Counted from the stretch's first letter, positions 1 through 6,160 are shown. The stretch is DNA of 10,078 nt from Devosia sp. (GCA_025352765.1 JANXSI010000708.1:1-10078); one strand, 5' to 3'. Program-made: numbers and translations. The notes: a model not told the origin generated them from the sequence alone.

Positions 1-317
1 TCGACCACGTCCATGGTGCGCTGGTCGGTGACGCGCAGCCCGCCCTCGAACTTGCTCTCGATCCCGAGGCTCTTCAGCATCGAGGCGATCTGCGGCCCGC
101 CGCCATGCACCACGATCGGGTTGACCTTGGATTGCTTGAGCAGCGCGATGTCGCGGGCAAAACCACGCCCGAGCGCGATGTCGCCCATGGCGTGGCCGCC
201 GTATTTCACCACGACTGTCTTGCCCTCGTAACGCTGCATGTATGGCAGCGCTTGCGACAGGATCGCGGCGTCTCTGGAAAAGGACTCGATATCTGGCATC
301 TTGCGCTTTGAGGTCAT
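1..317 (-). CDS. argB: Acetylglutamate kinase, N-terminal part (cut by window edge)
   Basis: ArgB phosphorylates N-acetyl-L-glutamate with ATP in the second step of arginine synthesis, in the cytoplasm. Only the first 105 or so residues are present; the rest lies beyond base 1. The reverse strand reads VVVKYGGHAMGD at about residues 35-46, which is the glycine-rich lysine loop of the amino-acid kinase family. HGGGPQI follows at about 71-77, the second phosphate/substrate loop, and then GGLRVTD at about 92-98. These are hallmark ArgB segments in the expected order and spacing. The start is taken at 317; an ATG six codons downstream (299) is an alternative, and neither has a clear Shine-Dalgarno sequence. 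In many rhizobial relatives argB follows engB directly; here the two are about 5.9 kb apart. The family call is secure, the exact start less so. Confidence 0.95.
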   Translation of the reverse strand, partial: MTSKRKMPDIESFSRDAAILSQALPYMQRYEGKTVVVKYGGHAMGDIALGRGFARDIALLKQSKVNPIVVHGGGPQIASMLKSLGIESKFEGGLRVTDQRTMDVV

Positions 318-336
318 GTTGGGCGGAGGGTATAAA
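308..336 (+). promoter_or_regulatory. Candidate sigma-70 promoter for the ECF sigma/anti-sigma operon
   Basis: TTGAGG at 308-313 and TATAAA at 331-336 are separated by exactly 17 nt and resemble the -35 (TTGACA) and -10 (TATAAT) boxes. Transcription would begin near 343, giving a leader of roughly 88 nt before the sigma gene at 431. The -35 box lies inside the first codons of the divergent argB gene. Prediction by eye only; an ECF-dependent autoregulatory promoter elsewhere in 318-430 is not excluded. Confidence 0.42.
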
Positions 337-430
337 GCATTCAGCGTGGCGGAAAAGCGGTTTTACGCCAGAGGCGCGCATCGTTGCCGGGGATAGGCAG
401 AAATGCATCGGCAGGGTACGCTGCAGCACC

Positions 431-976
431 ATGGCCAGCGACATCGCCGACATCTCGCATCTGATCGCCCGCTGCGCGCTTCGCGACCGGCAGGCATTCC
501 GCGACCTTTACACCCGCACCAGCTCGAAACTGTTCGGCGTGACCCTGCGTATCTTAAGAGACCGCGCTGAAGCCGAAGAGGCCCTGCAGGAGGTTTACGT
601 CAAGATCTGGCAGCGCGCCGACCGCTATGTCGCCGGCGGCTACAGCCCGATCTCGTGGCTGGTCGCGGTCGCCCGCAACCATTCGCTCGACCTTCTGAGG
701 GCCCGCAAGCCGCAGGGCGACGATATCGATCTGGCGCTCGATGTGGCCGATGCGCAGCCCAACCCCGAACAGGCGGAAGCCAACCGCGGCGAACGGGCTC
801 GCATCGACCACTGCCTGGGCCAGCTCGAAGCCGACAAGGCCGACGCCGTTCGCGGCGCCTATCTCGACGGCTTCAGTTACGAAGAATTGTCGGAGCGCCA
901 CAAGGTGCCCCTCAACACCATGCGAACCTGGCTGCGCCGCAGCCTGTTGAAACTGCGAGAGTGCCTGTCTCAATGA
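431..976 (+). CDS. ECF-type RNA polymerase sigma factor (SigK-like, paired with RskA)
   Basis: A 181-residue group 4 sigma factor that would direct RNA polymerase to a stress regulon when released from its anti-sigma factor. Region 2 spans about residues 23-92: RDLYTRTSSKLFGVTLRIL, then RAEAEEALQEVYVKIW, the typical core-binding and -10 recognition helix, then the WLVAVARNHSLDLLR segment. A linker of about 30 residues leads to region 4 (about 124-178) with the helix-turn-helix YEELSERHKVPLNTMRTWLRRSL that reads the -35 element. Length is normal for the family. The start at 431 is chosen because homology begins there. The open frame continues upstream to 242, but that part covers the divergent promoter region and argB and does not look like protein. 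The stop overlaps the anti-sigma start by 4 nt (ATGA), implying translational coupling. The partner points to a SigK-like group; the precise ECF group was not determined. Confidence 0.93.
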   Translation: MASDIADISHLIARCALRDRQAFRDLYTRTSSKLFGVTLRILRDRAEAEEALQEVYVKIWQRADRYVAGGYSPISWLVAVARNHSLDLLRARKPQGDDIDLALDVADAQPNPEQAEANRGERARIDHCLGQLEADKADAVRGAYLDGFSYEELSERHKVPLNTMRTWLRRSLLKLRECLSQ

Positions 977-1683
977 GCGACGAAGCCAACATGTCTGGCG
1001 CTGACGAGGATGGCTTCCTCGTCGCAGAATATGCGCTCGGGCTGCTGGCGCCGGCCGAGCACGCAGCGCTCGCGGAGCGGTTGCGGCGCGAGCCGGCGCT
1101 GCGCGCCGACTTGAGCTTCTGGGAGACCCGCCTGTCGAGCCTCGATAGCGAGTTTGCCGAGACGCCGGCTCCGGCCGCGGTCTGGAACCGGCTTGAAAAG
1201 CGCTTGTTCGGCACCGCCGCCAGCACCGGCTTCTGGAATTCGCTCGCGCTCTGGCGCGGGCTCGCCGGAGCCGCGGCCGCCGTCGCCGTGGTTGCGATTG
1301 GCGTCAACGTCATGACCCCGCGCGGCGTCGACCCGAAGCTTTTTGCCAGCCAACTGGTGGCCGCCATTCAGGCCAACGGCACCGATGTCAGCTTCGTTGC
1401 GGTCTATGACCCGACAACGGCCAGCGTCCGGCTGACGGCGCTGTCTGGCTCGGCCGTCCCGGAAAAGGATTTCGAGCTCTGGGCCATCGAGGGCAGCAAC
1501 GCGCCGGTGTCGATGGGCGTGGTGCCGGTCAATGGTAAGATCCAGGTCAAGATCCCCGCCGCTGCCCTCAGCGGCTTCGGCGAAGGCACCATTCTGGCAG
1601 TAACGCTTGAGCAAAAGGGCGGCTCGCCGGACGGCAGGCCGAAGGGCGAAATCGTCGCCAAGGGTCTAACGACGGCGATCTAG
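973..1683 (+). CDS. Membrane anti-sigma factor, RskA family
   Basis: A 236-residue single-pass membrane protein that should hold the upstream ECF sigma factor inactive until an envelope signal triggers its release, in known relatives by regulated proteolysis. Residues about 14-60 (FLVAEYALGLLAPAEHAAL onward) form the cytoplasmic helical anti-sigma domain; no zinc-binding His/Cys cluster is visible there. A hydrophobic helix at about 92-114 (LALWRGLAGAAAAVAVVAIG) is the membrane span. Residues about 120-232 match the RskA C-terminal domain, with the typical FELWAIEGSNAPVSMGVVP segment, then ILAVTLEQKGGSPDGRPKG and a final VAKG. That domain would face the periplasm. Its ATG overlaps the sigma stop codon (ATGA, 973-976), the usual coupling that keeps the two proteins in balance. 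Family call is firm; the signal it senses is unknown. Confidence 0.92.
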   Translation: MSDEANMSGADEDGFLVAEYALGLLAPAEHAALAERLRREPALRADLSFWETRLSSLDSEFAETPAPAAVWNRLEKRLFGTAASTGFWNSLALWRGLAGAAAAVAVVAIGVNVMTPRGVDPKLFASQLVAAIQANGTDVSFVAVYDPTTASVRLTALSGSAVPEKDFELWAIEGSNAPVSMGVVPVNGKIQVKIPAAALSGFGEGTILAVTLEQKGGSPDGRPKGEIVAKGLTTAI

Positions 1684-1994
1684 CGGGCTGTCCCTGACAC
1701 GCCTTCGGCTGCCTCGACCAGCGGCACGGCGGCCGTTTCGAACAGACCCCTGGTCGGCCCGTCAGCGTGATGACAGGAGCAGCCGAGGGTCACTGCTTTC
1801 GCCCGCAGCGGCACTGCGGCCTGCGGCAGGTCTCATGAACTTCCGAGGTAACGCCTCGTCATTAGCGCTTGGTTAGCCCGTGGCTTTTCTGTTTGGCCGA
1901 AAATATCCTAGGCTCTGTCCGAATGGCAGCTCGAGCCGCGTCAGTGTTGCAGAGCCGGATGATCCGCCTCAGCAACCAAGGACAGGGACCCAAA
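1684..1994. other. Intergenic region with several inverted repeats, no gene seen
   Basis: The 311 nt between the anti-sigma stop and the DGPF-protein start hold no convincing protein. CGACCAG (1715-1721) and CTGGTCG (1750-1756) form a 7-bp arm pair enclosing a smaller hairpin. CCGCAG (1803-1808) and CTGCGG (1814-1819) form a perfect 6-bp GC stem with a 5-nt loop. CGAGG (1844-1848) and CCTCG (1854-1858) form a short stem. Any of these could end the sigma/anti-sigma transcript, but none has a T-run. The far end carries a likely promoter for the next operon, listed separately. Confidence 0.5.
1916..1942 (+). promoter_or_regulatory. Candidate ECF41/ECF42-type promoter (autoregulation of the next operon)
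   Basis: TGTC (1916-1919, within TGTCCGAA) is followed after 19 nt by CGTC (1939-1942). The ECF41 consensus known to me is TGTCACA, 16 nt, CGTC, which has the same TGTC-to-CGTC distance. ECF42 targets are reported to carry a TGTCGAA-like -35, from memory. The site lies 52 nt upstream of the operon that encodes an ECF42-type sigma factor, as expected for autoregulation. The -35 has one extra C relative to TGTCGAA. Confidence 0.45.
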
Positions 1995-2360
1995 ATGCAA
2001 TACATGCTGATGTTTTATGAAAACGAAGCCGAGGTCGCCGCCCAGCGCGACAACGCCGAACGTGCAGGACCCTATTGGGACGCCTGGAACGCGTATATGG
2101 GTGCGCTGTACCCGACAGGCATCGTCCTCAAAGGCGACGCGCTTCTGCCCCCTTCGGCGGCAACCTCGGTGCGGCTCGAAGGCGGCAACCGCCTGGTGCA
2201 GGACGGACCAGTGGCGGTTACCAAGGAGCAGCTGGCCGGCTATGTCGTGATCGAGGTACCGGACCTCGATGCGGCGCTGTCCTGGGCGGCGCGCTGCCCT
2301 GCGGCTACCTACGGGGCAGTCGAAGTGCGCCCCGTGCTGGATCTTTCCAATCAAGGCTAA
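1995..2360 (+). CDS. YCII/DGPF-domain protein
   Basis: A 121-residue, probably cytoplasmic protein of the YCII-related (DGPF) family. MQYMLMFYENEAE at the start is the common first beta strand. LVQDGPVAVTKEQLAGYVVIEV at about residues 73-94 corresponds to the DGPF signature, with V in place of F (DGPV). LDAALSWAARCPA and a terminal VEVRPVLDL strand follow; all belong to the family's dimeric alpha-beta fold. The biochemical function is unknown; an enzymatic or ligand-sensing role has been proposed for relatives. The start at 1995 is chosen because the family homology begins there and AGGGA lies about 7 nt upstream; an in-frame extension to 1869 reads through the promoter region. The ECF42 sigma gene starts 3 nt after its stop, and DGPF genes are the established genomic partners of ECF42 sigma factors. 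Confidence 0.9.
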   Translation: MQYMLMFYENEAEVAAQRDNAERAGPYWDAWNAYMGALYPTGIVLKGDALLPPSAATSVRLEGGNRLVQDGPVAVTKEQLAGYVVIEVPDLDAALSWAARCPAATYGAVEVRPVLDLSNQG

Positions 2361-2363
2361 GCG

Positions 2364-3602
2364 GTGGACGGCAGCCTTCAAGAACACGGGCGGCGGGCGG
2401 CGGAGAACGCTGCCCGAACCTCCTATGGGCGCCTCCTTGCGTATCTCGCGCGAGCATGGCGCGACGTGGCGGCGGCCGAAGATGCGCTTGCGGAGGCCTT
2501 TGCCCAAGCGCTCGACACCTGGACCTCGAAAGGGGTGCCGGCCAACCCCGATGCCTGGCTGATGGTAACGGCGCGAAACCGGCTGCGCGATGGCGTGCGG
2601 GCGCGGAAAACACGCGAACAAATGGCTAACAGCCTCGTGGTGCTCGCGCCGACCGAAACCGAGGACATGCCCACAATTGGCGACAAGCGGCTGGAACTAA
2701 TGTTTGTGTGCGGCCACCCGGCAATCGATGCTGCCGCGCGCACGCCGCTGATGCTGCAAACCGTGCTCGGGCTGACGGCCGAGCGCATCGCCTCGTCGTT
2801 CCTGGTTTCGCCCGATACGATGGGGCGCCGGTTGAGCCGGGCCAAGGCGCGGATCAAGGACACCGGTATTACTTTCGAAGTGCCGGCAGAAGACGAGCTG
2901 GGCGAGCGCATGGGCAATGTGCTCGAAGCCATCTATGCAGCCTATGGGCAGGGCTGGGACAGCACGGGCAGCGACGACCAGACGCGCAAGGGTCTAACCG
3001 ACGAGGCAATCTGGCTGGCGCGGGTGCTGGTGGAACTGCGGCCGGAGGATGCCGAGGCGCTGGGGCTTCTGGCGCTGATGCTGTTTTGCGAAAGCCGAAG
3101 CGCCGCGCGGCGGGTAGATGGCCACTATGTGCCGCTAGCCGACCAGGATACCGCGCTCTGGAATTTGCCGATGGCACGCGAGGCCGAGGAAAAACTGCGG
3201 ACAGCCGGCGGGCTCAAGCAGCCGGGGCGCTTCCAGCTGGAGGCGGCGATCCAGTCGGTGCTGGTGCAATCGCGCTGGACGGGCGCGGATATGCGCCTGC
3301 CGACGTGGACGCTGCATGGGCTATTGGCGCAGAGAGCCCCCACGATCGGCAATCTGGTGGGGCTGGCTGCAGCCTCGGCCCAGGTGCATGGCCCTGAAGC
3401 GGGCCTCGATGAACTGGCGCAGCTGCCCGAAGCTGTGACGGGTGACTATCAGCCGTTCTGGGCTCTCAAGGCGCAATTGCTGCAGCAGCTGGGCGCCGAC
3501 AAACAAGCCACCGCAACGGCTTTCAGGCGGGCCATCGGCTTGACGGAGGATCGGGCTGTGCGCGCATATCTCATTGGCAAGTCAACGCAACCGGCTGGTT
3601 GA
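2364..3602 (+). CDS. ECF42-type RNA polymerase sigma factor with C-terminal extension
   Basis: A 412-residue sigma factor, about twice the normal ECF length. Region 2 lies at about residues 20-85 (YGRLLAYLARAWRDVAAAED, then PDAWLMVTARNRLRDGVR). Region 4 lies at about 125-165 (TPLMLQTVLGLTAERIASSF, then SPDTMGRRLSRAKARI). From about 183 on comes the extension typical of ECF42 (DUF6596): NVLEAIYAAYGQGW, LVELRPEDAEALGLLALMLF, then a segment with ADQDTALWN, and a helical repeat tail ending in EDRAVRAYLIGK. In studied members the tail is needed for activity and takes the place of an anti-sigma factor; none is encoded beside it here. The start is GTG at 2364, 3 nt after the DGPF gene, so the two are co-transcribed. 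A short hairpin follows the stop. Family call is firm; the regulon is unknown beyond the likely DGPF gene itself. Confidence 0.92.
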   Translation: MDGSLQEHGRRAAENAARTSYGRLLAYLARAWRDVAAAEDALAEAFAQALDTWTSKGVPANPDAWLMVTARNRLRDGVRARKTREQMANSLVVLAPTETEDMPTIGDKRLELMFVCGHPAIDAAARTPLMLQTVLGLTAERIASSFLVSPDTMGRRLSRAKARIKDTGITFEVPAEDELGERMGNVLEAIYAAYGQGWDSTGSDDQTRKGLTDEAIWLARVLVELRPEDAEALGLLALMLFCESRSAARRVDGHYVPLADQDTALWNLPMAREAEEKLRTAGGLKQPGRFQLEAAIQSVLVQSRWTGADMRLPTWTLHGLLAQRAPTIGNLVGLAAASAQVHGPEAGLDELAQLPEAVTGDYQPFWALKAQLLQQLGADKQATATAFRRAIGLTEDRAVRAYLIGKSTQPAG

Positions 3603-3614
3603 GCAACGGGCAGG

Positions 3615-3634
3615 CGATGAGTTCTTGCTCATCG
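3615..3634 (+). terminator. Hairpin after the ECF42 operon, possible terminator
   Basis: CGATGAG (3615-3621) and CTCATCG (3628-3634) form a perfect 7-bp stem with a 6-nt loop, 12 nt after the sigma stop codon. There is no T-run, only GGTTCC, so intrinsic termination is uncertain. Confidence 0.4.
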
Positions 3635-3903
3635 GGTTCCAGGGTTGGTCGAGCGGCTGCTGTTGGCGCGCAAGGCGGTCGCCCGCGCTGAGTGGTGAGG
3701 GAGGCGCCTAGCCCGAACAAAGTTGTCGGACTGGCAAGTCCCGCCCCAAGCTTTTGCTACCCACCGCCGTCTCACTGTTGTGTCCGAACGACACGTCCGC
3801 GAAGGGGACCGGCGGGGAATGGGGCTCGGCGATCATAGCCGATCGATCCCTGCCGGCCCGGCGCGGAATGTTCACACGCAAAGTGAGCCTTTACGGCGGT
3901 CGG

Positions 3904-3933
3904 TTGGTGCCGGATCTGTGCTCCAGACATAAT
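3904..3933 (+). promoter_or_regulatory. Candidate sigma-70 promoter for the fasciclin gene
   Basis: TTGGTG at 3904-3909 and CATAAT at 3928-3933 are 18 nt apart. The -10 matches TATAAT at five of six positions, while the -35 shares only the TTG. Transcription would start near 3940 and leave a leader of about 92 nt. An ECF-type promoter in the same region cannot be excluded; no GGAAC-type -35 with a well-placed -10 was found far enough upstream of the start. Confidence 0.35.
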
Positions 3934-4032
3934 TCTTTGTGAACGAATTTTCCGAAACTGCGACGGGCGACCTTCCGTAACTCCGCTTGTCTCAACCGGA
4001 ACATACCGGTCCCAAAGGAAGGAAGTCATTCC

Positions 4033-4599
4033 ATGAAACTCAATCTTCTCCGCGCTGCTGCCGTTGGCGCCGTTCTCTCCATCTCCGCTCTCTCGACCGG
4101 CTATGCCCTGGCCGAAAACCCGATGGTCGGCGGCGCGCCGATGCTCGAGACCAAGAACATCATCGAAAACGCCGTGAACTCGGCTGACCACACCACGCTC
4201 GTCGCCGCCGTCAAGGCCGCCGGCCTCGTCGAGACGCTGTCGGGCCCCGGCCCCTTCACCGTTTTCGCCCCGACCAACGAAGCCTTTGCCGCTCTCCCGG
4301 CCGGCACCGTCGACAACTTGCTGAAGCCCGAGAACAAGGCCACGCTGGTCAAGATCCTCACCTGCCACGTCATTGCCGCCAAGGCGCTCTCGACCGATGT
4401 GGCCGCGATGGTCAAGGCCGATGGTGGTATGCACGTCGTCGACACCGTCGGCGGTTGCAAGCTGACCCTCAAGGTCGATGGCGACAAGGTCACCGTCACC
4501 GATGAAGCCGGCGGCGTTGCCACCGTGACCGTCGCCGACGTCATCCAGTCGAACGGCGTGATCCACGTCATCGACAAGGTCCTGCTGCCCAAGATGTGA
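4033..4599 (+). CDS. Secreted fasciclin (FAS1) domain protein
   Basis: A 188-residue precursor. Residues 1-27 are a Sec signal peptide (MKLNLLR, a hydrophobic core, then ALA with cleavage before ENP), so the mature protein of about 161 residues is periplasmic or extracellular. The rest is a single FAS1 domain at about 41-188: an N-terminal NIIENAVNSADHTTLVAAV segment, the H1 motif PFTVFAPTNEAFAALP at about 74-89, and the H2 motif GVIHVIDKVLLP at the C-terminus. C111 and C142 could form a disulfide. FAS1 domains mediate adhesion or ligand binding; the bacterial role is mostly unknown. A strong ribosome binding site (GGAAGGAAG, 4017-4025) precedes the ATG. Codons end in C almost uniformly (GTC, CTC, ACC, GAC, AAG), more than in the sigma genes, suggesting high expression. 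The mycobacterial fasciclin proteins MPT70/MPT83 are SigK/RskA targets, and a similar pair lies upstream here. Confidence 0.94.
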   Translation: MKLNLLRAAAVGAVLSISALSTGYALAENPMVGGAPMLETKNIIENAVNSADHTTLVAAVKAAGLVETLSGPGPFTVFAPTNEAFAALPAGTVDNLLKPENKATLVKILTCHVIAAKALSTDVAAMVKADGGMHVVDTVGGCKLTLKVDGDKVTVTDEAGGVATVTVADVIQSNGVIHVIDKVLLPKM

Positions 4600-4605
4600 T
4601 TGAAA

Positions 4606-4633
4606 ATGTGTTCGGGTCACAACCCGGACACAT
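4606..4633 (+). terminator. Strong hairpin after the fasciclin gene, probable terminator
   Basis: ATGTGTTCGGGT (4606-4617) pairs with ACCCGGACACAT (4622-4633) over 12 bp, one of them a G-T wobble, around a 4-nt CACA loop. It begins 6 nt after the stop codon. It lacks a downstream T-run on the plus strand, so it may act as a terminator or as a 3' stabilising stem. It probably separates fasciclin from msrB transcription. Confidence 0.55.
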
Positions 4634-4696
4634 GCAATTGAGCGGCGCGTGTCCTATCTTGCGGTAGGATGCGCGCCAAGCTTTTTGGAGGACGAC

Positions 4697-5218
4697 ATGG
4701 CCAGACTGGATCGACGTTCATTGCTGCTGGGTGGGACGGCTTTGGCGGCCATCGCCGTACTGCCCTTCGGTGCGCGGCTCCTCAGCACCGCCATCGCCCA
4801 GGAAGGAAGCCCGGTTCCGGGCACCTTCGAGGTGACCCACACCGACGACGAGTGGAAGAAGATTCTGGGTGACGACGCCTTCAACATCATGCGGCGCCAA
4901 GGCACCGAATATCCCGGCACCTCGCCGCTCCTCAACGAGCATCGCCCGGGCATCTTCGCCTGCGCCGGCTGCGACCTGCCTTTGTTCGACGCCTCGACCA
5001 AGTTCGACAGCGGCACCGGTTGGCCGAGCTTCTTCCAGCCGCTGCCCAACGCCGTCGAGACCAACACCGACACCTCGCTGGGCATGACCCGCGACGAGGT
5101 GCACTGCCGGCGCTGCGGCGGCCACCTGGGCCACGTCTTCAACGACGGCCCGCAGCCGACCGGCCTGCGCTACTGCATGGACGGTCTGGCGCTGAAGTTC
5201 ACCCCCAAGGCGGCCTGA
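4697..5218 (+). CDS. msrB: Peptide-methionine (R)-S-oxide reductase MsrB, probably Tat-exported
   Basis: MsrB reduces methionine-R-sulfoxide in oxidised proteins. This 173-residue form has an N-terminal export signal: RLDRRSLLLGG (twin arginine at 6-7) followed by a hydrophobic stretch and a likely cut after AIA at about 34, so it should act in the periplasm. Two zinc-binding pairs are present, CAGC at 89-92 and CRRC at 137-140. GTGWPSF is at 107-112, GHVFND at 145-150, and the catalytic cysteine in RYCMDG is C160. There is no other cysteine: the position that carries the resolving cysteine in some MsrBs (SGCGW) is threonine here, so an external reductant is implied. The start at 4697 is chosen for its clear GGAGG (4687-4691); an in-frame start at 4649 lacks one. 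It follows the fasciclin gene and its hairpin, so it may be transcribed separately. Confidence 0.95.
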   Translation: MARLDRRSLLLGGTALAAIAVLPFGARLLSTAIAQEGSPVPGTFEVTHTDDEWKKILGDDAFNIMRRQGTEYPGTSPLLNEHRPGIFACAGCDLPLFDASTKFDSGTGWPSFFQPLPNAVETNTDTSLGMTRDEVHCRRCGGHLGHVFNDGPQPTGLRYCMDGLALKFTPKAA

Positions 5219-5249
5219 GCCTCAACTCTGCCTTGCGTCAAATCCGGCT

Positions 5250-5268
5250 TGCGCGACACCCTCGCGCA
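5250..5268 (+). terminator. Short GC hairpin after msrB, possible terminator
   Basis: TGCGCG (5250-5255) and CGCGCA (5263-5268) form a 6-bp stem with a 7-nt loop, 32 nt after the msrB stop. A T-rich ATTTGTTT stretch follows shortly after. It lies just before the amidotransferase start, so it may instead act in that gene's leader. Confidence 0.35.
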
Positions 5269-5283
5269 CGCCATTTGTTTGGC

Positions 5284-5985
5284 ATGAAACTGACGCTCAT
5301 TCAGCCCACCGACGTCCCCGAACCGCTCCGCCCGCGCTTTGGCACCTACGCGCCGATGTTCCACCGCATGTTTGCCGACCTCGGCTTCGAGTTCGAATCG
5401 GTCCGGCTGAGCGAAGGCGAACCCTTTCCCGATCCGGCGCGGCTCGAGGCCGTGCTGATCACCGGCTCGTCGGCGGGCGTTTACGACAATCATCTGCCAT
5501 GGATGGAGCCGCTTCGCGCCTTTATCCGTCAGTCATATGCGCGAAATACACCGATGATCGGTATTTGTTTCGGTCACCAGATCATGGCCGACGCGCTGGG
5601 CGGCGATGTGCGCAAGTCCGAAAAGGGCTGGGGTCTGGGCCGGCATGTCTATGGCGTGAGGACCCGGCCGGCCCATATCGGCGGCGATCTGCCCGAGTTC
5701 GCCATCGCCTGCTCGCACCAGGACCAGGTGATCGCGCCACCTGCCGAGGCCGAGACCTTCCTTGCGTCCGAGTTCACTCCGCATGCGGGGCTCGTCTATC
5801 GCAATGGCGCGGCCATCAGCCTGCAGCCGCATCCCGAGTTCGAGGACGATTATGCGCTGGCCCTCGCCGAACTCCGGCGCGGCAGGGCACCCGATGCGGT
5901 GATCGACACGGCGCTGGCTTCGGTGTCGCGGCCGAGCGACAGCCGCGAGATGGCCGGCTACCTCGCCGCGTTTCTCAGAGGGTAA
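5284..5985 (+). CDS. Class I glutamine amidotransferase (GMP-synthase GATase-like)
   Basis: A 233-residue stand-alone class I glutamine amidotransferase domain. This fold hydrolyses glutamine and hands the ammonia to a partner, although many free-standing members act on other gamma-glutamyl substrates. The nucleophile is C95 in the elbow GICFGHQIMADALGG; H183 and E185 of QPHPEFEDD complete the triad. Upstream, LITGSSAGVYDNHLPWMEPL (about 59-78) is the usual oxyanion-side segment of the family. The start is the first methionine (5284), where homology begins; no good Shine-Dalgarno sequence is visible. The open frame reaches back to 5020, but that is the shadow of msrB. The gene lies 65 nt after msrB on the same strand, and its 3' end overlaps the convergent small gene by 11 nt. 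Substrate and partner cannot be told from sequence. Confidence 0.9.
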   Translation: MKLTLIQPTDVPEPLRPRFGTYAPMFHRMFADLGFEFESVRLSEGEPFPDPARLEAVLITGSSAGVYDNHLPWMEPLRAFIRQSYARNTPMIGICFGHQIMADALGGDVRKSEKGWGLGRHVYGVRTRPAHIGGDLPEFAIACSHQDQVIAPPAEAETFLASEFTPHAGLVYRNGAAISLQPHPEFEDDYALALAELRRGRAPDAVIDTALASVSRPSDSREMAGYLAAFLRG

Positions 5986-6148
5986 GGATCGCCGGCGGCC
6001 GTCCGGGCGCCAGGGCTTCGTGCTCGAGCAAAAGAGCTTTGAGCATCCGGCGGCGCGGACCTTCGAGTTCGGTGCGCAGCAGTCGCGTGAAGTCGGCAAT
6101 GTTGGCCGCCCTGACATACTCACGGATCGTATCGTCGCGCGTGATCAT
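5975..6148 (-). CDS. Small conserved-looking hypothetical protein (57 aa)
   Basis: A 57-residue, highly charged, helix-forming protein of unknown function: MITRDDTIREYVRAANIADF, then RLLRTELEGPRRRMLKALLLEHEAL and a short tail. The segment resembles small alphaproteobacterial proteins of the form 'NIxxFRRLLxxExDPxRRxxLxxLLAEEE', recognised from memory and not checked. The ATG at 6148 has a GGAG six nt upstream, which is good evidence for translation; a GTG four codons earlier is possible. Its 3' end overlaps the amidotransferase gene tail to tail by 11 nt. It lies downstream of engB on the same strand but is separated by 94 nt containing inverted repeats. A shadow ORF is possible, but the binding site and residue pattern argue otherwise. 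Confidence 0.65.
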   Translation of the reverse strand: MITRDDTIREYVRAANIADFTRLLRTELEGPRRRMLKALLLEHEALAPGRPPAILTL

Positions 6149-6160
6149 GGCCGTCTCCAC

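Larger units (their letters stand above)
3603..4032. other. 430-nt intergenic region upstream of the fasciclin gene
   Basis: No supported gene. Short open frames here (for example 3723-3932 and 3754-3942) show no recognisable family or ribosome binding site. Contents seen: a 7-bp hairpin just after the ECF42 stop (3615-3634); a perfect inverted repeat GTGTC-CGAAC-GACAC at 3780-3794 that could be an operator; a candidate sigma-70 promoter at 3904-3933; the inverted repeat ACCGG-AACATA-CCGGT at 3995-4010; and a strong purine-rich ribosome binding site GGAAGGAAG at 4017-4025. The large 5' region suggests that fasciclin expression is regulated or that the leader is long. Confidence 0.5.

Noticed and set aside
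242..430. N-terminal extension of the first ECF sigma factor
   Set aside because: It covers the divergent promoter region and argB codons, and family homology begins at the ATG at 431.
3723..3942. Two short plus-strand frames (69 and 62 codons) in the gap before the fasciclin gene
   Set aside because: No family resemblance, no ribosome binding site, non-ATG starts; probably chance frames in GC-rich DNA.
3998..4032. GGAAC (3998-4002) upstream of the fasciclin gene as an EcfG-type -35 box
   Set aside because: The matching -10 would fall at the ribosome binding site and the transcript would start at about the ATG, incompatible with the strong Shine-Dalgarno sequence there.
3772..4620. A 282-codon minus-strand open frame
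   Set aside because: It is opposite the fasciclin gene, with a repetitive D/G/V/H-rich sequence typical of a shadow of a C-ending-codon gene.
5020..5283. N-terminal extension of the glutamine amidotransferase
   Set aside because: It is the out-of-frame shadow of msrB; family homology begins at 5284.
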